Shown here piece after piece: positions 12,801 through 25,619 of a stretch of 64,000 nucleotides of DNA. The notes below the pieces were generated by a model. That model saw only the letters and a list, made by a program, of their open reading frames with translations. It searched no databases and was not told where the DNA came from. Numbering within the stretch: the stretch's first letter is position 1; each line of letters starts with the position of its first letter. Both the position numbers and the translations under genes were made by a program. Source of the DNA: Corella eumyota (lineage: Eukaryota > Chordata > Ascidiacea > Phlebobranchia > Corellidae); assembly GCA_963082875.1 (NCBI GenBank), contig OY720097.1, positions 248,001 through 312,000 on the forward strand, in the 5' to 3' direction.

Positions 12801-15800
12801 ACTTGTCAATCTGGAGGTTTGAAAATTTCTAAATATTTTTTTTAATGTTATTATGACGTCAGTTTAGGCTTAAATCCATTGTTATTACACAAATATAATT
12901 TTTTCGTTTCACCCGCAGACTCGGTTGTACGCCCGAGCTTATGCGGGACTGAATCGACCAGGACTGAAACGTGCAACGCGAACTTGTGTCGAGTTTGGGG
13001 TCCATGGGTCAACTCCACGTGTTCTGCCACTTGCGGCGCAGTAGGGTTCACGACCACAACAAGGTAACTTTTTTCAGTTTGTTGCAGATATTTTGTTCTG
13101 TTTAACTTGACAAAGTTAAAACATGCCAGCAGTAGGAATCAAACCCAAGGTCTTAAGTCTTACCCAAGTATGCTACAACATGCCAGTGGTAGGATTAAAC
13201 CCAATACCTAAGTTCCAACCCAAAAATTGCTACAACATTTAAGCAGGTAGCAGTGGGGATTTAACCCACGACCTTAAGTTTTAGTTTGACAATATAACAT
13301 AAATACAACCAAACTAAAATATTTTGGTGTTTATCAAATTTAATCCAATTTTCCCAATTAGACAATGCCTCGATGGACGAAGAAGCGATCTTCGATCTTG
13401 CACGCAGAGAGTTACTTCTTGTACTTCAACTGAATGTGAGACAACATTTTGGTCAAGTTGGACAAATTGGGCAAGTTGCAGAACCACGTGTTCAGCATCC
13501 AGGACATACAGGTAGTTGGTCTAGTTGCTTCACTGTTTAAATTGCTTTTGTTCTTTATAATTTTACATTTTATTGATATTTTGGAAACTTTAAGTTTTCG
13601 GTTTTTGTTGTTAACATGTAAAAAATTTTATTAAAAAGATTTTAGTAGATAGGGCACTCAAAACAATTTTAAAATGGATTTCGTCGTTTTTAGATTTCGT
13701 CGTTGTATATCAGATGGAGATAGTGTTGACGTCAGGAGATGTGTTATTAAAGGATTCACGACTAGTCTGAGCGTCGTAAGCGCTTTAGTGTATGAAACGA
13801 GACCTTGCAATGAATACTTTTGTCAAACGTGGTCGTCGTGGACTCCATTTTCTCGCTGCTCTTGCTCATCATCTAGCGGCGTTAAAGTTCTGCGAAGATC
13901 AACTCGTAGATGCTCGCAACTGGGTGCTAGAGTGCCAGAAAACGAAGAAGAACGAAGCAATGTTTTAAGGTGCAGTGTTCGTTCCCTCCCGTGCCCGACT
14001 TGTACAACGGATGTGACGTCACAAAATACCGTTGTCGATATTGCGTCATTAACTTCACAGCAAGCAATTACGTTGCAGGAGGCTACTACGTCACAACCAA
14101 CTACAACTACGCCACAACCAACGACAACTACGTCACAACCAACTACAACTACGTCACAACCAACTACAACTACGTCACAACCAACTACAACTACGTCACA
14201 ACCAACTACAACTACGTCACAACCAACCACAACTACGTCACAAACACGATCAATGACGTCAGAATGGACAGATTGGTCTGGATGTTCGCAAAGTTGTGGT
14301 CCAGGAACTCGAATGAGATTTCAAATTTGTGCAAAGTAATTAATTTTTTAATTTAATTGGTTTAAGTGTTTCCAACAAATTAATCCAGTGTTTCCAATTA
14401 TTTGTAGCAACGTTGAAATTTGCAACCGAGAAATGTCAACCTGCAACACTGACATGTGCGCCACGTGGACGCGATGGAGCGTGACGGGTTGTTTGGTGCG
14501 GTGTGAGGATAAAGACAAGAAAATTGCCGAACGAAGAATGACGAGAACTTGTCTCGTAAAGCGAAGTCGAACAGGTATGACGTCATAATACAAATATTAA
14601 AATAATAAAAATTAATTAATTTGGATTGAAATTCAAGGAGACTATGCTTGTTTTTAAAGATAACAATCGTAATTTTGTAACAACATATTTATGACGTAAT
14701 AGAACCTCTTCGTTGCTCATTGGAGACGATGCCTTGTGAAACCGAAACAAATTGTTCGTCACAAAATGAGGACACGACCACTTTAAGCAACCCAACAACA
14801 TCAAGTTCAACCCTTTTGGACACGACCACTACAGCAAACACCGTGATGAAAACCCAGATGATTTTAACCCCCGAAGCGGGGGAAACTGGTAGAGGGTGGG
14901 GTGAATGGGGCGATTGGACGGAATGTTCACTTTCCTGCGAGCAAGAAACTCAAACACGAACGCGTCCTTGTATTATTACGTCACAATGCGAGGGGTCGGA
15001 AACGCAAACGCGAACTTGCAATCAGAATATTTGTCAGGTGAGAGTTGCCAATTCATTAAAATGTTGTCAATTTATTTTGCAGGGATGCCAATTAATTAAA
15101 TTTTTCAGGGATACCAAATAATTAAATTTTTCAGGGTTGCCAAATAATTAAATTTTTCAGGGTTGCATATTAATTTAATTTTTCAGAGTTCCGAATTTAT
15201 TAAATTTTACATAGTTGCTTATTAACTGTTATGTTGTCTATCAAATTCAAAATTGTTTTTTGTTATCAATAAATAGTAAAACATTACAATTTTCTTTGTT
15301 AATAATTTTTAAATATATTCAAGTTTGTGTTTAGCAAACCAAAACTCCTATTTTTTAACAGAATTGGTCCAATTGGAAAACCACCGAATGTAAATGTGGC
15401 GGAGGAATACAAACATGGCGGAGAGTTTGCCCCGACAACCAATCAGTGCCCACGAAATGTTTGGTTCAAACTTCACCCTGTCTTAATGTTCAACCATGCG
15501 GTAACTATGACGTCATATGTATATACAATTTATGTTGTGATGTCATCACTAAAATTTTATTTATTTACAGATGATGACGTAAATTTAATGTTTCTTGTTG
15601 ATTCCACAAATTACGTCGACGATTGTCGATCACTTTCGCGTCAAAACATTGACGTTCCTGTGACGTCACAAGATCAAAACAATCAAACAACTCCAAACTA
15701 TCTCCAAGTCAAAGATTTCATCTCGGAGTAATTTTTAATAAAATATTTCAACTTTTTTTTTTAAATAATAAGTGTGTTACATTATTAATTGAAAATTCGT

Positions 15801-17414
15801 TTTCTAAAACTGTATTACGTCCTTTTTAGATTTGTCACGGGGTGGCGCAGTGTGTCGGATTCCGAAAGTCACGTGGGAATTCAACTTTACAGCGAGATAT
15901 GTTCGCCATCTAGTGGAAGAAACTTTCACCTCCTTAAGAATTTGACCCAGCCTCACAAGGACTTTATCGCTACTTATGTAAGTGTTACGTCATAATAACA
16001 AAGTTATTTTCGATAAAGTGTTACGTCATAATACCAAAGTTATTTTCGATAAAGTGTTACGTCATAATTCAAGTTTTTGGTGTTTATATGACGTCAAAAA
16101 GTGTGACGTCATGATGTTTAGTTTTTTTTAAAAAGGATGTTTGCAAATATTTGTTAGTTGAGTTTAATTTAAATAAATTTAAATTTTAAACCTAGGTATA
16201 AAAATAAAATTTTGATTTAGGTGGATCCCCTCCCATACCTCTGCGGTATGTTTTGGTTTGATCTTGCCCTCCAGTGTTCAATGCAAAACTTCGATCAACC
16301 TCGGGTCGGAGGTCGTCGTGACGTCATCGTAGCATTTATGAGCTTTACGCCCTCCTTCACGAGACCAAGTAGTAAGTAGTTGCATGTCACTAGTGTGACG
16401 TCATAGAAAACATAAACATACACAGAACCGCAAAATTTTAAATTCTTTTTTATATTTAGCTTGCATTAACCAAACTAACTTTAAGATAAAACATTTCACG
16501 TTAATGGGAGGCAGAAAAAAATATGCAAGCTTTTATTTTGTGTTTAATTAGGTCACGTGAATTTTTCAGCCAATAATACAGCATACAATTTTTTTTTAAA
16601 TAATTTAAATTTCAAATAAAAAAAATATTGTTTTAATATAACAGCACAGGTTTATTCAACGTGTTTAAAAAATATTTTATAAAAATACTAATACTCAACC
16701 AAAGTTTAATTCAAAATTTTTAATTTTATATTCAATTATACGCGCACTGGCCTTACCCATACTCAAAATAAAAAAAATTAGCGAAAATATTCAGTGAAAC
16801 AAAAGTTACAGCTAATTTTTATTTGGATTCAATTAGGTCACGTGATTTTTTTGCCAATAATATTGCATACAAATTTAAAAAAAAAATTTAAATCGAAAAA
16901 TAATTGTTTTGTTAGACCCGCACAGGCCTAATTAACGTGTTTGAGATATATTTTGTTAAAAAATTAATATTCATAAAAGTTATGACACATTTATTAAAAT
17001 TGTACGAATTTTCAAAACTTAAAATAATCTATTTTATTCGACGTGCCTTGACCTAACTAACATTCAAGATGAAACATTTTGCGAAAATATTAAGTAGAAC
17101 AAAAGTTAGAGCTAATTTTATTCTGGGTTTAATTAGGTCACGTGACTTTTTTTCACGTAAGCATGTTTTGTTTTTTAGGTTTTGTACTTAACTCGCTGTA
17201 TAAAAAATCGCGTGCTCGTGACGTAACAATTATAGTCGCTGGAATTTCTCCTCTTGAAGACATGAGTGCAAAACGAAGAGGAATATACGAACGAGTGATG
17301 ACGTCGGTGGCTTGTGGGAGTGATAAGAAATGTCCGTTTTACATTGGAGACATTTGGGATCAAAACGGGGGGACCCCCGCTGAAAGGATTCGAGCGGCAT
17401 TGAATCAGTCATGA
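9850..17414 (+). CDS. Secreted trefoil, thrombospondin type-1 and vWA domain protein
   Basis: Fourteen exons: 9850-9925, 11756-11914, 12484-12615, 12700-12816, 12919-13063, 13362-13511, 13694-14335, 14408-14574, 14703-15037, 15362-15500, 15571-15727, 15830-15977, 16221-16371, 17179-17414; phases match and give 917 residues. Exon 1 is a signal peptide (MLLKLGNIFFVLGFLFLF). Exons 2 and 3 are trefoil (P) domains, each with the GCCYD core. Exons 4 to 10 hold eight thrombospondin type-1 repeats recognisable by Trp clusters (WGTWGLC, WVNSTC, WTNWASC, WGEWGDWTEC) and a Thr-rich linker of PTTTTSQ repeats in exon 7. Exons 11 to 14 form a vWA-like domain (VNLMFLVDST; later DVTIIVAGIS) whose MIDAS reads DSTNY instead of DxSxS. 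An extracellular adhesion or mucus-matrix role is inferred. AATAAA lies at 17,522. Confidence 0.85.
11477..11600. mobile_element. Hairpin repeat, copy 1
   Basis: Inverted arms GTGACGTAGAAAGTACT and AGTACTTTCTACGTCATCAC enclose about 35 bp; about 50 bp beyond the hairpin is also shared with a second copy at 28,337. It lies in intron 1 of the trefoil/TSR gene. A small foldback or MITE-like element is likely. Confidence 0.5.
13124..13290 (-). repeat. Tandem fragments of a tRNA-derived SINE
   Basis: Three successive diverged copies of a block resembling the B-box end of SINE family A (GGAATCAAACCCAAGGTCTT and variants) lie in intron 5 of the trefoil/TSR gene. Each is about 55-65 bp. Confidence 0.4.
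14085..14250 (+). repeat. Coding 21-bp minisatellite (Thr-rich linker)
   Basis: About seven copies of a 21-bp unit of the type CAACTACGTCACAACCAA encode PTTTTSQ. The copies are nearly identical at the DNA level. The result is a Thr-rich, probably O-glycosylated spacer before the fifth thrombospondin repeat. Confidence 0.75.
15078..15215 (+). repeat. Intronic tandem repeat, about 32 bp
   Basis: Four to five copies of a unit like CAGGGTTGCCAAATAATTAA with a TTTTT tail lie directly after the exon 9 donor. Each unit carries TTTTTCAG and so mimics a splice acceptor. Confidence 0.55.
15978..16072 (+). repeat. Intronic 43-bp tandem repeat
   Basis: Two full copies and a partial third of AAAGTGTTACGTCATAATAN plus AAAGTTATTTTCGAT sit in intron 12 of the trefoil/TSR gene. 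Confidence 0.55.
16480..17170 (+). repeat. Diverged satellite units inside the last intron
   Basis: Three diverged copies of the downstream 312-bp satellite are centred on GTCACGTGA at 16,552, 16,837 and 17,137. The last one abuts the acceptor of the final exon (17,179) of the trefoil/TSR gene. Confidence 0.75.
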
Positions 17415-17569
17415 TGTCATCTGATTGATTTCAAATTATAAAATATAATTTTGTTAGTTTCGTTGTTTTGCTTTTTTTCTTCTACTTACACATTTTATAT
17501 ATTTCACAACTTGCTTCGTAAAATAAAAGTTTCCCAAGCATCTTATTTTTTTTTTGTTTAAATTTTTTT

Positions 17570-17690
17570 TCAAATTAAAGATATAGTTGCAACATTGTAA
17601 CGTTCAGCAATGACCGCCGTGGGTTAGCAGTTAGTATTTTCAAGTATGAAGTGAACGATTCGGGTTCGATTCCGAAAAAGAGAGTTAATA
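17570..17690 (+). mobile_element. tRNA-like repeat, family C, left of satellite
   Basis: A-box-like TTAGCAGTTAG and B-box GGTTCGATTCC lie 40-50 bp apart, preceded by ATAGTTGCAACATT. The same unit recurs at 25,425 (direct) and 25,620 (inverted), at the other end of the satellite. The acceptor and anticodon stems do not pair as in a real tRNA. Confidence 0.45.
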
Positions 17691-20600
17691 AGAATATCAA
17701 ATGGAACAAAAGTTATAGCTAATTTTTATTCTGGGTTTAATTAGGTCACGTGACATTTTTTGCCAATAATATGACATACGAATTTTTTGAAAAAAAATCA
17801 AAAATTTTCAATTGAAAAATAATTGTTTTGTTAGACCTGCACAGGCCTAATTAACGTTTTTGAAAAATATTTTGTTAAAAAATTAATATTCATAAAAGTT
17901 ATGACACATTTATTAAAATTGTACGAATTTTCAAAACTTAAAATAATTTATTTTATTCGACGCGCCTTGACCTAACTAACATTCAAGATAAAACATTTCG
18001 CAAAAATATCAAGTAGAACAAAAGTTAGAGCTAATTTTTATTCTGGGTTTAATTAGGTCACGTGACATTTTTTGCCAATAATATGACATACACATTTTTT
18101 TTTTTTTAAATTAAAAATTTTAAATTGAAAAATAATTGTTTTGTTAGACCCGCACAGGCCTAATTAACGTTTTTGAATGATATTTTGTTAAAAAATTAAT
18201 ATTCATAAAAGTTATGACACATTTATTAAAATTGTACGAATTTTCAAAACTTAAAATAATCTATTTTATTCGACGCGCCTTGACCTAACTAACATTCAAG
18301 ATAAAACATTTCGCAAAAATATTAAGTAGAACAAAAGTTAGAGCAAATTTTTATTCTGGGTTTAATTGGGTCACGTGACATTTTTTGCCAATAATAAGAC
18401 ATACAAATTTTTTATTAAAAAATTTAAAAATTTAAATTGAAAAATAATTGTTTTGTTACCCGCACAGGCCTAATTAACGTTTTTAAAAAATATTTTGTTA
18501 AAAAATTAATATTCATAAAAGTTATGACACATTTATTAAAATTGTACGAATTTTTAAAACTTAAAATAATTTATTTTATTCGACGCGCCTTGACCTAACT
18601 AACATTCAAGATAAAACATTTTGCAAAAATATCAAGTAGAACAAAAGTTAGAGCTAATTTTTATTTTGGCGTTAATTAGGTCACGTGACATTTTTTGCCA
18701 ATAATATGACATACAAATTTTTTTGAAAAAAAATCAAAAATTTTAAATTGAAAAATAATTGTTTTGTTAGACCCGCACAGGCCTAATTAACGTTTTTAAA
18801 AAATATTTTGTTAAAATATTAATATTCATAAAAGTGATGACACATTTATTAAAATTGTACGAATTTTTAAAACTTAAAATAATCTATTTTATTCGACGCG
18901 CCTTGACCTAACTAACATTCAAGATAAAACATTTCGCAAAAATATTAAGTAGAACAAAAGTTAGAGCTAATTTTTATTCTGGGTTTAATTAGGTCACGTG
19001 ACATTTTTTGCCACTAATATCCCATACAAATTTTTTTTTAAAAAAATTAAAAATTTTAAATTGAAAAATAAATGTTTTGTTAGACCCGCACAGGCCTAAT
19101 TAACGTTTTTGAATAATATTTTGTTAAAAAATTAATATTCATAAAAGTTATGACACATTTATTAAAATTGTACGAATTTTCAAAACTTAAAATAATCTAT
19201 TTTATTCGACGGGCCTTGACCTAACTAACATTTAAGATAAAACATTTTGCAAAAATATGAAGTAGAAAAAAAGTTAGAGCTAATTTTTATTCTGGCGTTA
19301 ATTAGGTCACGTGACATTTTTTGCCAATAATATGACATACAAATTTTTTTTTAAAAAAATCAAAAATTTTAAATTGAAAAATAATTGTTTTGTTAGACCT
19401 GTACAGGCCTAATTAACGTTTTTAAAAAATATTTTGTTAAAAAATTAATATTCATAAAAGTTATGACACATTTATTAAAATTGTACGAATTTTCAAAACT
19501 TAAAATAATTTATTTTATTCGACGCGCCTTGACCTAACTAACATTCAAGATAAAACATTTCGCAAAAATATTAAGTAGAACATAAGTTAGAGCTAATTTT
19601 TATTCTGGGTTTAATTAGGTCACGTGACATTTTTTGCCAATAATATCCCATACAATTTTTTTTTAAAAAAATAAAATTTTTAAATTGAAAAATAATTGTT
19701 TTGTTAGACCTGCACAGGCCTAACTAACGTTTTTAAAAAATATTTTGTTAAAAAATTAATATTCATAAAAGTTATGACACATTTATTAAAATTGTACGAA
19801 TTTTCAAAACTTAAAATAATCTATTTTATTTGACGCGTCTTGACCTAACTAACATTCAAAATAAAACATTTCGCAAAAATATTAAGTAGAACAAAAGTTA
19901 GAGCTAATTTTTATTCTGCGTTAATTAGGTCACGTGACATTTTTTGCCAATAATATGACATACAAATTTTTTTGAAAAAAAATCAAAAATTTTAAATTGA
20001 AAAATAATTGTTTTGTTAGACCTGCACAGGCCTAATTAACGTTTTTGAAAAATATTTTGTTAAAAAATTAATATTCATAAAAGTTATGACACATTTATTA
20101 AAATTGTACGAATTTTCAAAACTTAAAATAATTTATTTTATTCGACGCGCCTTGACCTAACTAACATTCAAGATAAAACATTTCGCAAAAATATTAAGTA
20201 GAACAAAAGTTAGAGCTAATTTTTATTCTGGCGTTAATTAGGTCACGTGACATTTTTTGCCAATAATATGACATACAAATTTTTTTGAAAAAAAATAAAA
20301 ATTTTAAATTAAAAAATAATTGTTTTGTTAGACCTGCACAGGCCTAATTAACGTTTTTGAAAAATATTTTGTTAAAAAATTATTATTCATAAAAGTTATG
20401 ACACATTTATTAAAATTGTACGAATTTTCAAAACTTAAAATAATCTATTTTATTCGACGCGCCTTGACCTAACTAACATTCAAGATAAAACATTTCGCAA
20501 AAATATTAAGTAGAACAAAAGTTAGAGCAAATTTTTATTCTGGGTTTAATTAGGTCACGTGACATTTTTTGCCAATAATATGACATACACATTTTTTTGA

Positions 20601-23600
20601 AAAAAAATTAAAAATTTTAAATTGAAAAATAAATGTTTTGTTAGACCCGCACAGGCCTAATTAACGTTTTGAATAATATTTTGTTAAAAAATTAATATTC
20701 ATAAAAGTTATGACACATTTATTAAAATTGTACGAATTTTCAAAACTTAAAATAATCTATTTTATTCGACGCGCCTTGACCTAACTAACATTCAAGATAA
20801 AACATTTCGCAAAAATATTAAGTAGAACAAAAGTTAGAGCTAATTTTTATTCTGGCGTTAATAAGGTCACGTGACATTTTTTGCCAATAATATAACATAC
20901 AAATTTTTTTAAAAAAAAATAAAAATTTTAAATTAAAAAATAATTGTTTTGTTAGACCTGCACAGGCCTAATTAACGTTTTTGAAAAATATTTTGTTAAA
21001 AAATTAATATTCATAAAAGTTATGACACATTTATTAAAATTGTACGAATTTTTAAAACTTAAAATAATCTATTTTATTCGACGCGCTTTGACCTAACTAA
21101 CATTCAAGATAAAACATTTCGCAAAAATATTAAGTAGAACAAAAGTTAGAGCTAATTTTTATTCTGGGTTTAATTAGGTCACGTGACATTTTTTGCCAAT
21201 AATATGACATACACATTTTTTTTTTTTTAAATTAAAAATTTTAAATTGAAAAATAATTGTTTTGTTAGACCCGCACAGGCCTAATTAACGTTTTTGAATA
21301 ATATTTTGTTAAAAAATTAATATTCATAAAAGTTATGACACATTTATTAAAATTGTACGAATTTTCAAAACTTAAAATAATCTATTTTATTCGACGCGCC
21401 TTGACCTAACTAACATTCAAGATAAAACATTTCGCAAAAATATTAAGTAGAACAAAAGTTAGAGCAAATTTTTATTCTGGGTTTAATTGGGTCACGTGAC
21501 ATTTTTTGCCAATAATAAGACATACAAATTTTTTTTTAAAAAATTTAAAAATTTAAATTGAAAAATAATTGTTTTGTTACCCGCACAGGCCTAATTAACG
21601 TTTTTAAAAAATATTTTGTTAAAAAATTAATATTCATAAAAGTTATGACACATTTATTAAAATTGTACGAATTTTTAAAACTTAAAATAATTTATTTTAT
21701 TCGACGCGCCTTGACCTAACTAACATTCAAGATAAAACATTTTGCAAAAATATCAAGTAGAACAAAAGTTAGAGCTAATTTTTATTTTGGCGTTAATTAG
21801 GTCACGTGACATTTTTTGCCAATAATATGACATACAAATTTTTTTGAAAAAAAATCAAAAATTTTAAATTGAAAAATAATTGTTTTGTTAGACCTGCACA
21901 GGCCTAATTAACGTTTTTGAAAAATATTTTGTTAAAAAATTAATATTCATAAAAGTTATGACACATTTATTAAAATTGTACGAATTTTCAAAACTTAAAA
22001 TAATTTATTTTATTCGACGCGCCTTGACCTAACTAACATTCAAGATAAAACATTTCGCAAAAATATTAAGTAGAACAAAAGTTAGAGCTAATTTTTATTC
22101 TGGCGTTAATTAGGTCACGTGACATTTTTTGCCAATAATATGACATACAAATTTTTTTGAAAAAAAATAAAAATTTTAAATTAAAAAATAATTGTTTTGT
22201 TAGACCTGCACAGGCCTAATTAACGTTTTTGAAAAATATTTTGTTAAAAAATTATTATTCATAAAAGTTATGACACATTTATTAAAATTGTACGAATTTT
22301 CAAAACTTAAAATAATCTATTTTATTCGACGCGCCTTGACCTAACTAACATTCAAGATAAAACATTTCGCAAAAATATTAAGTAGAACAAAAGTTAGAGC
22401 AAATTTTTATTCTGGGTTTAATTAGGTCACGTGACATTTTTTGCCAATAATATGACATACACATTTTTTTGAAAAAAAATTAAAAATTTTAAATTGAAAA
22501 ATAAATGTTTTGTTAGACCCGCACAGGCCTAATTAACGTTTTGAATAATATTTTGTTAAAAAATTAATATTCATAAAAGTTATGACACATTTATTAAAAT
22601 TGTACGAATTTTCAAAACTTAAAATAATCTATTTTATTCGACGCGCCTTGACCTAACTAACATTCAAGATAAAACATTTCGCAAAAATATTAAGTAGAAC
22701 AAAAGTTAGAGCTAATTTTTATTCTGGCGTTAATAAGGTCACGTGACATTTTTTGCCAATAATATAACATACAAATTTTTTTTAAAAAAAATAAAAATTT
22801 TAAATTAAAAAATAATTGTTTTGTTAGACTTGCACAGGCCTAATTAACGTTTTTGAAAAATATTTTGTTAAAAAATTAATATTCATAAAAGTTATGACAC
22901 ATTTATTAAAATTGTACGAATTTTTAAAACTTAAAATAATCTATTTTATTCGACGCGCTTTGACCTAACTAACATTCAAGATAAAACATTTCGCAAAAAT
23001 ATTAAGTAGAACAAAAGTTAGAGCTAATTTTTATTCTGGCGTTAATTAGGTCACGTGACATTTTTTGCCAATAATATCCCATACAAATTTTTTTGAAAAA
23101 AAATCAAAATTTTAAATTAAAATATAATTGTTTTGTTAGACCCGCACAGGCCTAATTAACGTTTTTGAATAATATTTTGTTAAAAAATTATTATTCATAA
23201 AAGTTATCACACATTTATTAAAATTGTACGAATTTTCAAAACTTAAAATAATCTATTTTATTCGACGCGCCTTGACCTAACTAACATTCAAGATAAAACA
23301 TTTCGCAAAAATATTAAGTAGAACAAAAGTTAGAGCTAATTTTTATTCTGAGTTTAATTAGGTCACGTGACATTTTTTGCCAATAATATAACATACAAAT
23401 TTTTTTGAAAAAAAATTAAAAATTTTAAATTGAAAAATAAATGTTTTGTTAGACCCGCACAGGCCTAATTAACGTTTTTGAATAATATTTTGTTAAAAAA
23501 TTAATATTCATAAAAGTTATGACACATTTATTAAAATTGTACGAATTTTCAAAACTTAAAATAATCTATTTTATTCGATGCGCCTTGACCTAACTAACAT

Positions 23601-25360
23601 TCAAAATAAAACATTTCGCAAAAATATTAAGTAGAACAAAAGTTAGAGCAAATTTTTATTCTGGGTTTAATTAGGTCACGTGACATTTTTTGCCAATAAT
23701 ATGACATACAAATTTTTTTGAAAAAAAATTAAAAATTTTAAATTGAAAAATAAATGTTTTGTTAGACCCGCACAGGCCTAATTAACGTTTTGAATAATAT
23801 TTTGTTAAAAAATTAATATTCATAAAAGTTATGACACATTTATTAAAATTGTACGAACTTTCAAAACTTAAAATAATCTATTTTATTCGACGCGCCTTGA
23901 CCTAACTAACATTCAAGATAAAACATTTCGCAAAAATATTAAGTAGAACAAAAGTTAGAGCTAATTTTTATTCTGGCGTTAATAAGGTCACGTGACATTT
24001 TTTGCCAATAATATAACATACAAATTTTTTTAAAAAAAAATAAAAATTTTAAATTAAAAAATAATTGTTTTGTTAGACCTGCACAGGCCTAATTAACGTT
24101 TTTGAAAAATATTTTGTTAAAAAATTAATATTCATAAAAGTTATGACACATTTATTAAAATTGTACGAATTTTCAAAACTTAAAATAATCTATTTTATTC
24201 GACGCGCCTTGACCTAACTAACATTCAAGATAAAACATTTCGCAAAAATATGAAGTAGAAAATAAGTTAGAGCTAATTTTTATTCTGGCGTTAATTAGGT
24301 CACGTGACATTTTTTGCCAATAATATCCCATACAAATTTTTTTGAAATAAATCAAAAATCGTAAATTGAAAAATAATTATTTTGTTAGACCTGCACGGGC
24401 TTAATTAACGTGTTTACAAAATATTTTGTGAAAAAATTAATATTCATAAAAGTTATGACACTTTTATTTAAAATATACGAAGTTTTAAAACATAAATAAC
24501 TAATTTTATTAGACGCGCCTTGACCTAACTAACATTCAAGATAAAACATTTCGCAAAAATATTAAGAAGAACAAAAGTTAGAGCTAATTCTTATTCTGGG
24601 TTTAATTAGGTCACGTGACATTTTTTGCCAATAATATCCCATACGAATTTTTTTTTTTTAAAATAAAAATTTTAAATTGAAAAATAGTTGTTTTGTTAGA
24701 CCCGCACAGGCCTAATTAACGTTTTTGAAAAATATTTTGTTAAAAAATTAATATTCATAAAAGTTATGACACATTTATTAAAATTGTACGAATTTTCAAA
24801 ACTTAAAATAATCTATTTTATTCGACGCGCTTTGACCTAACTAACATTCAAGATAAAACATTTCGCAAAAATATTAAGTAGAACAAAAGTTAGAGCTAAT
24901 TTTTATTCTGGGTTTAATTAGGTCACGTGACATTTTCTGCCAATAATATGATATACAAGTTTTTTTTTAAAAAAAAAAATTTTAAATTGAAAAAAAATTG
25001 TTTTGTTAGACCTGCACAGGCCTAATTAACGTTTTTGAAAAATATTTTGTTAAAAAATTAATATTCATAAAAGTTATGACACATTTATTAAAATTGTACG
25101 AATTTTCAAAACTTAAAATAATCTATTTTATTCGACGCCCCTTGACCTAACTAACATTCAAGATGAAACATTTTGCAAAAATATTAAGTAGAACAAAAGT
25201 TATAGCTAATTTTTATTCTGGGTTTAATTAGGCACGTGACATTTTTTGCCAATAATATAACATACGAATTTTTTTTTTTTTAAATTAAAAATTTTAAATT
25301 GAAAAATAATTGTTTTGTTAGACCCGCACATGCTTCATTAACGTTTTTGTGAAATATTTC
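17691..25360 (+). repeat. 312-bp satellite array with GTCACGTGAC in every unit
   Basis: About 25 head-to-tail units. The GTCACGTGAC (or near) palindrome begins at 17745, 18057, 18370, 18680, 18993, 19306, 19619, 19929, 20242, 20554, 20866, 21179, 21491, 21801, 22114, 22426, 22739, 23050, 23362, 23675, 23987, 24299, 24610, 24922 and 25232, so the period is 310-313 bp. Each palindrome is followed by TTTTTTGCCAATAATAT (an inverted CCAAT). Other conserved blocks are GACCTGCACAGGCCTAATTA and GCGCCTTGACCTAACTAACA. Units are highly alike, blocks of several units recur, and no ORF is conserved. The array fills the space between two convergent genes. Confidence 0.9.
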
Positions 25361-25424
25361 GTTGAAAAATTAATTAAATTTAATGTTTCCTAAGCAATTT
25401 TAAGCATATTATTTTTTGGGGAGT

Positions 25425-25545
25425 TTAAAGATATAGTTGCAACATTACAGCGTTCATCATATCACATCCTCGGCTTAGCAGTTAGTATCTTCGGGTATGA
25501 AACCAGCGGTCCTGGTTCGATTCCGACCAAGAGAATTTTTTTTAA
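25425..25545 (+). mobile_element. tRNA-like repeat, family C, right of satellite
   Basis: Direct counterpart of 17,570-17,690: ATAGTTGCAACATT, then TTAGCAGTTAG and CTGGTTCGATTCC. It forms an inverted pair with the copy at 25,620. Confidence 0.45.
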
Positions 25546-25619
25546 TGTATTATTAGTAGTAGTTATTTGAAAGTACGAAGTACATCACTTCATGTGATAA
25601 TTATTATATTACTTTAGAA

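Noticed and set aside
13823-14356. Alternative frames over the Thr-rich repeat
   Set aside because: A 21-bp repeat stays open in several frames on both strands; only the frame with phase-matched exons and TSR cysteines is real.
17691-25360. CRISPR-like periodic array
   Set aside because: Units are 312 bp with no short identical repeat and unique spacer pattern, in a eukaryotic setting; it is a satellite.
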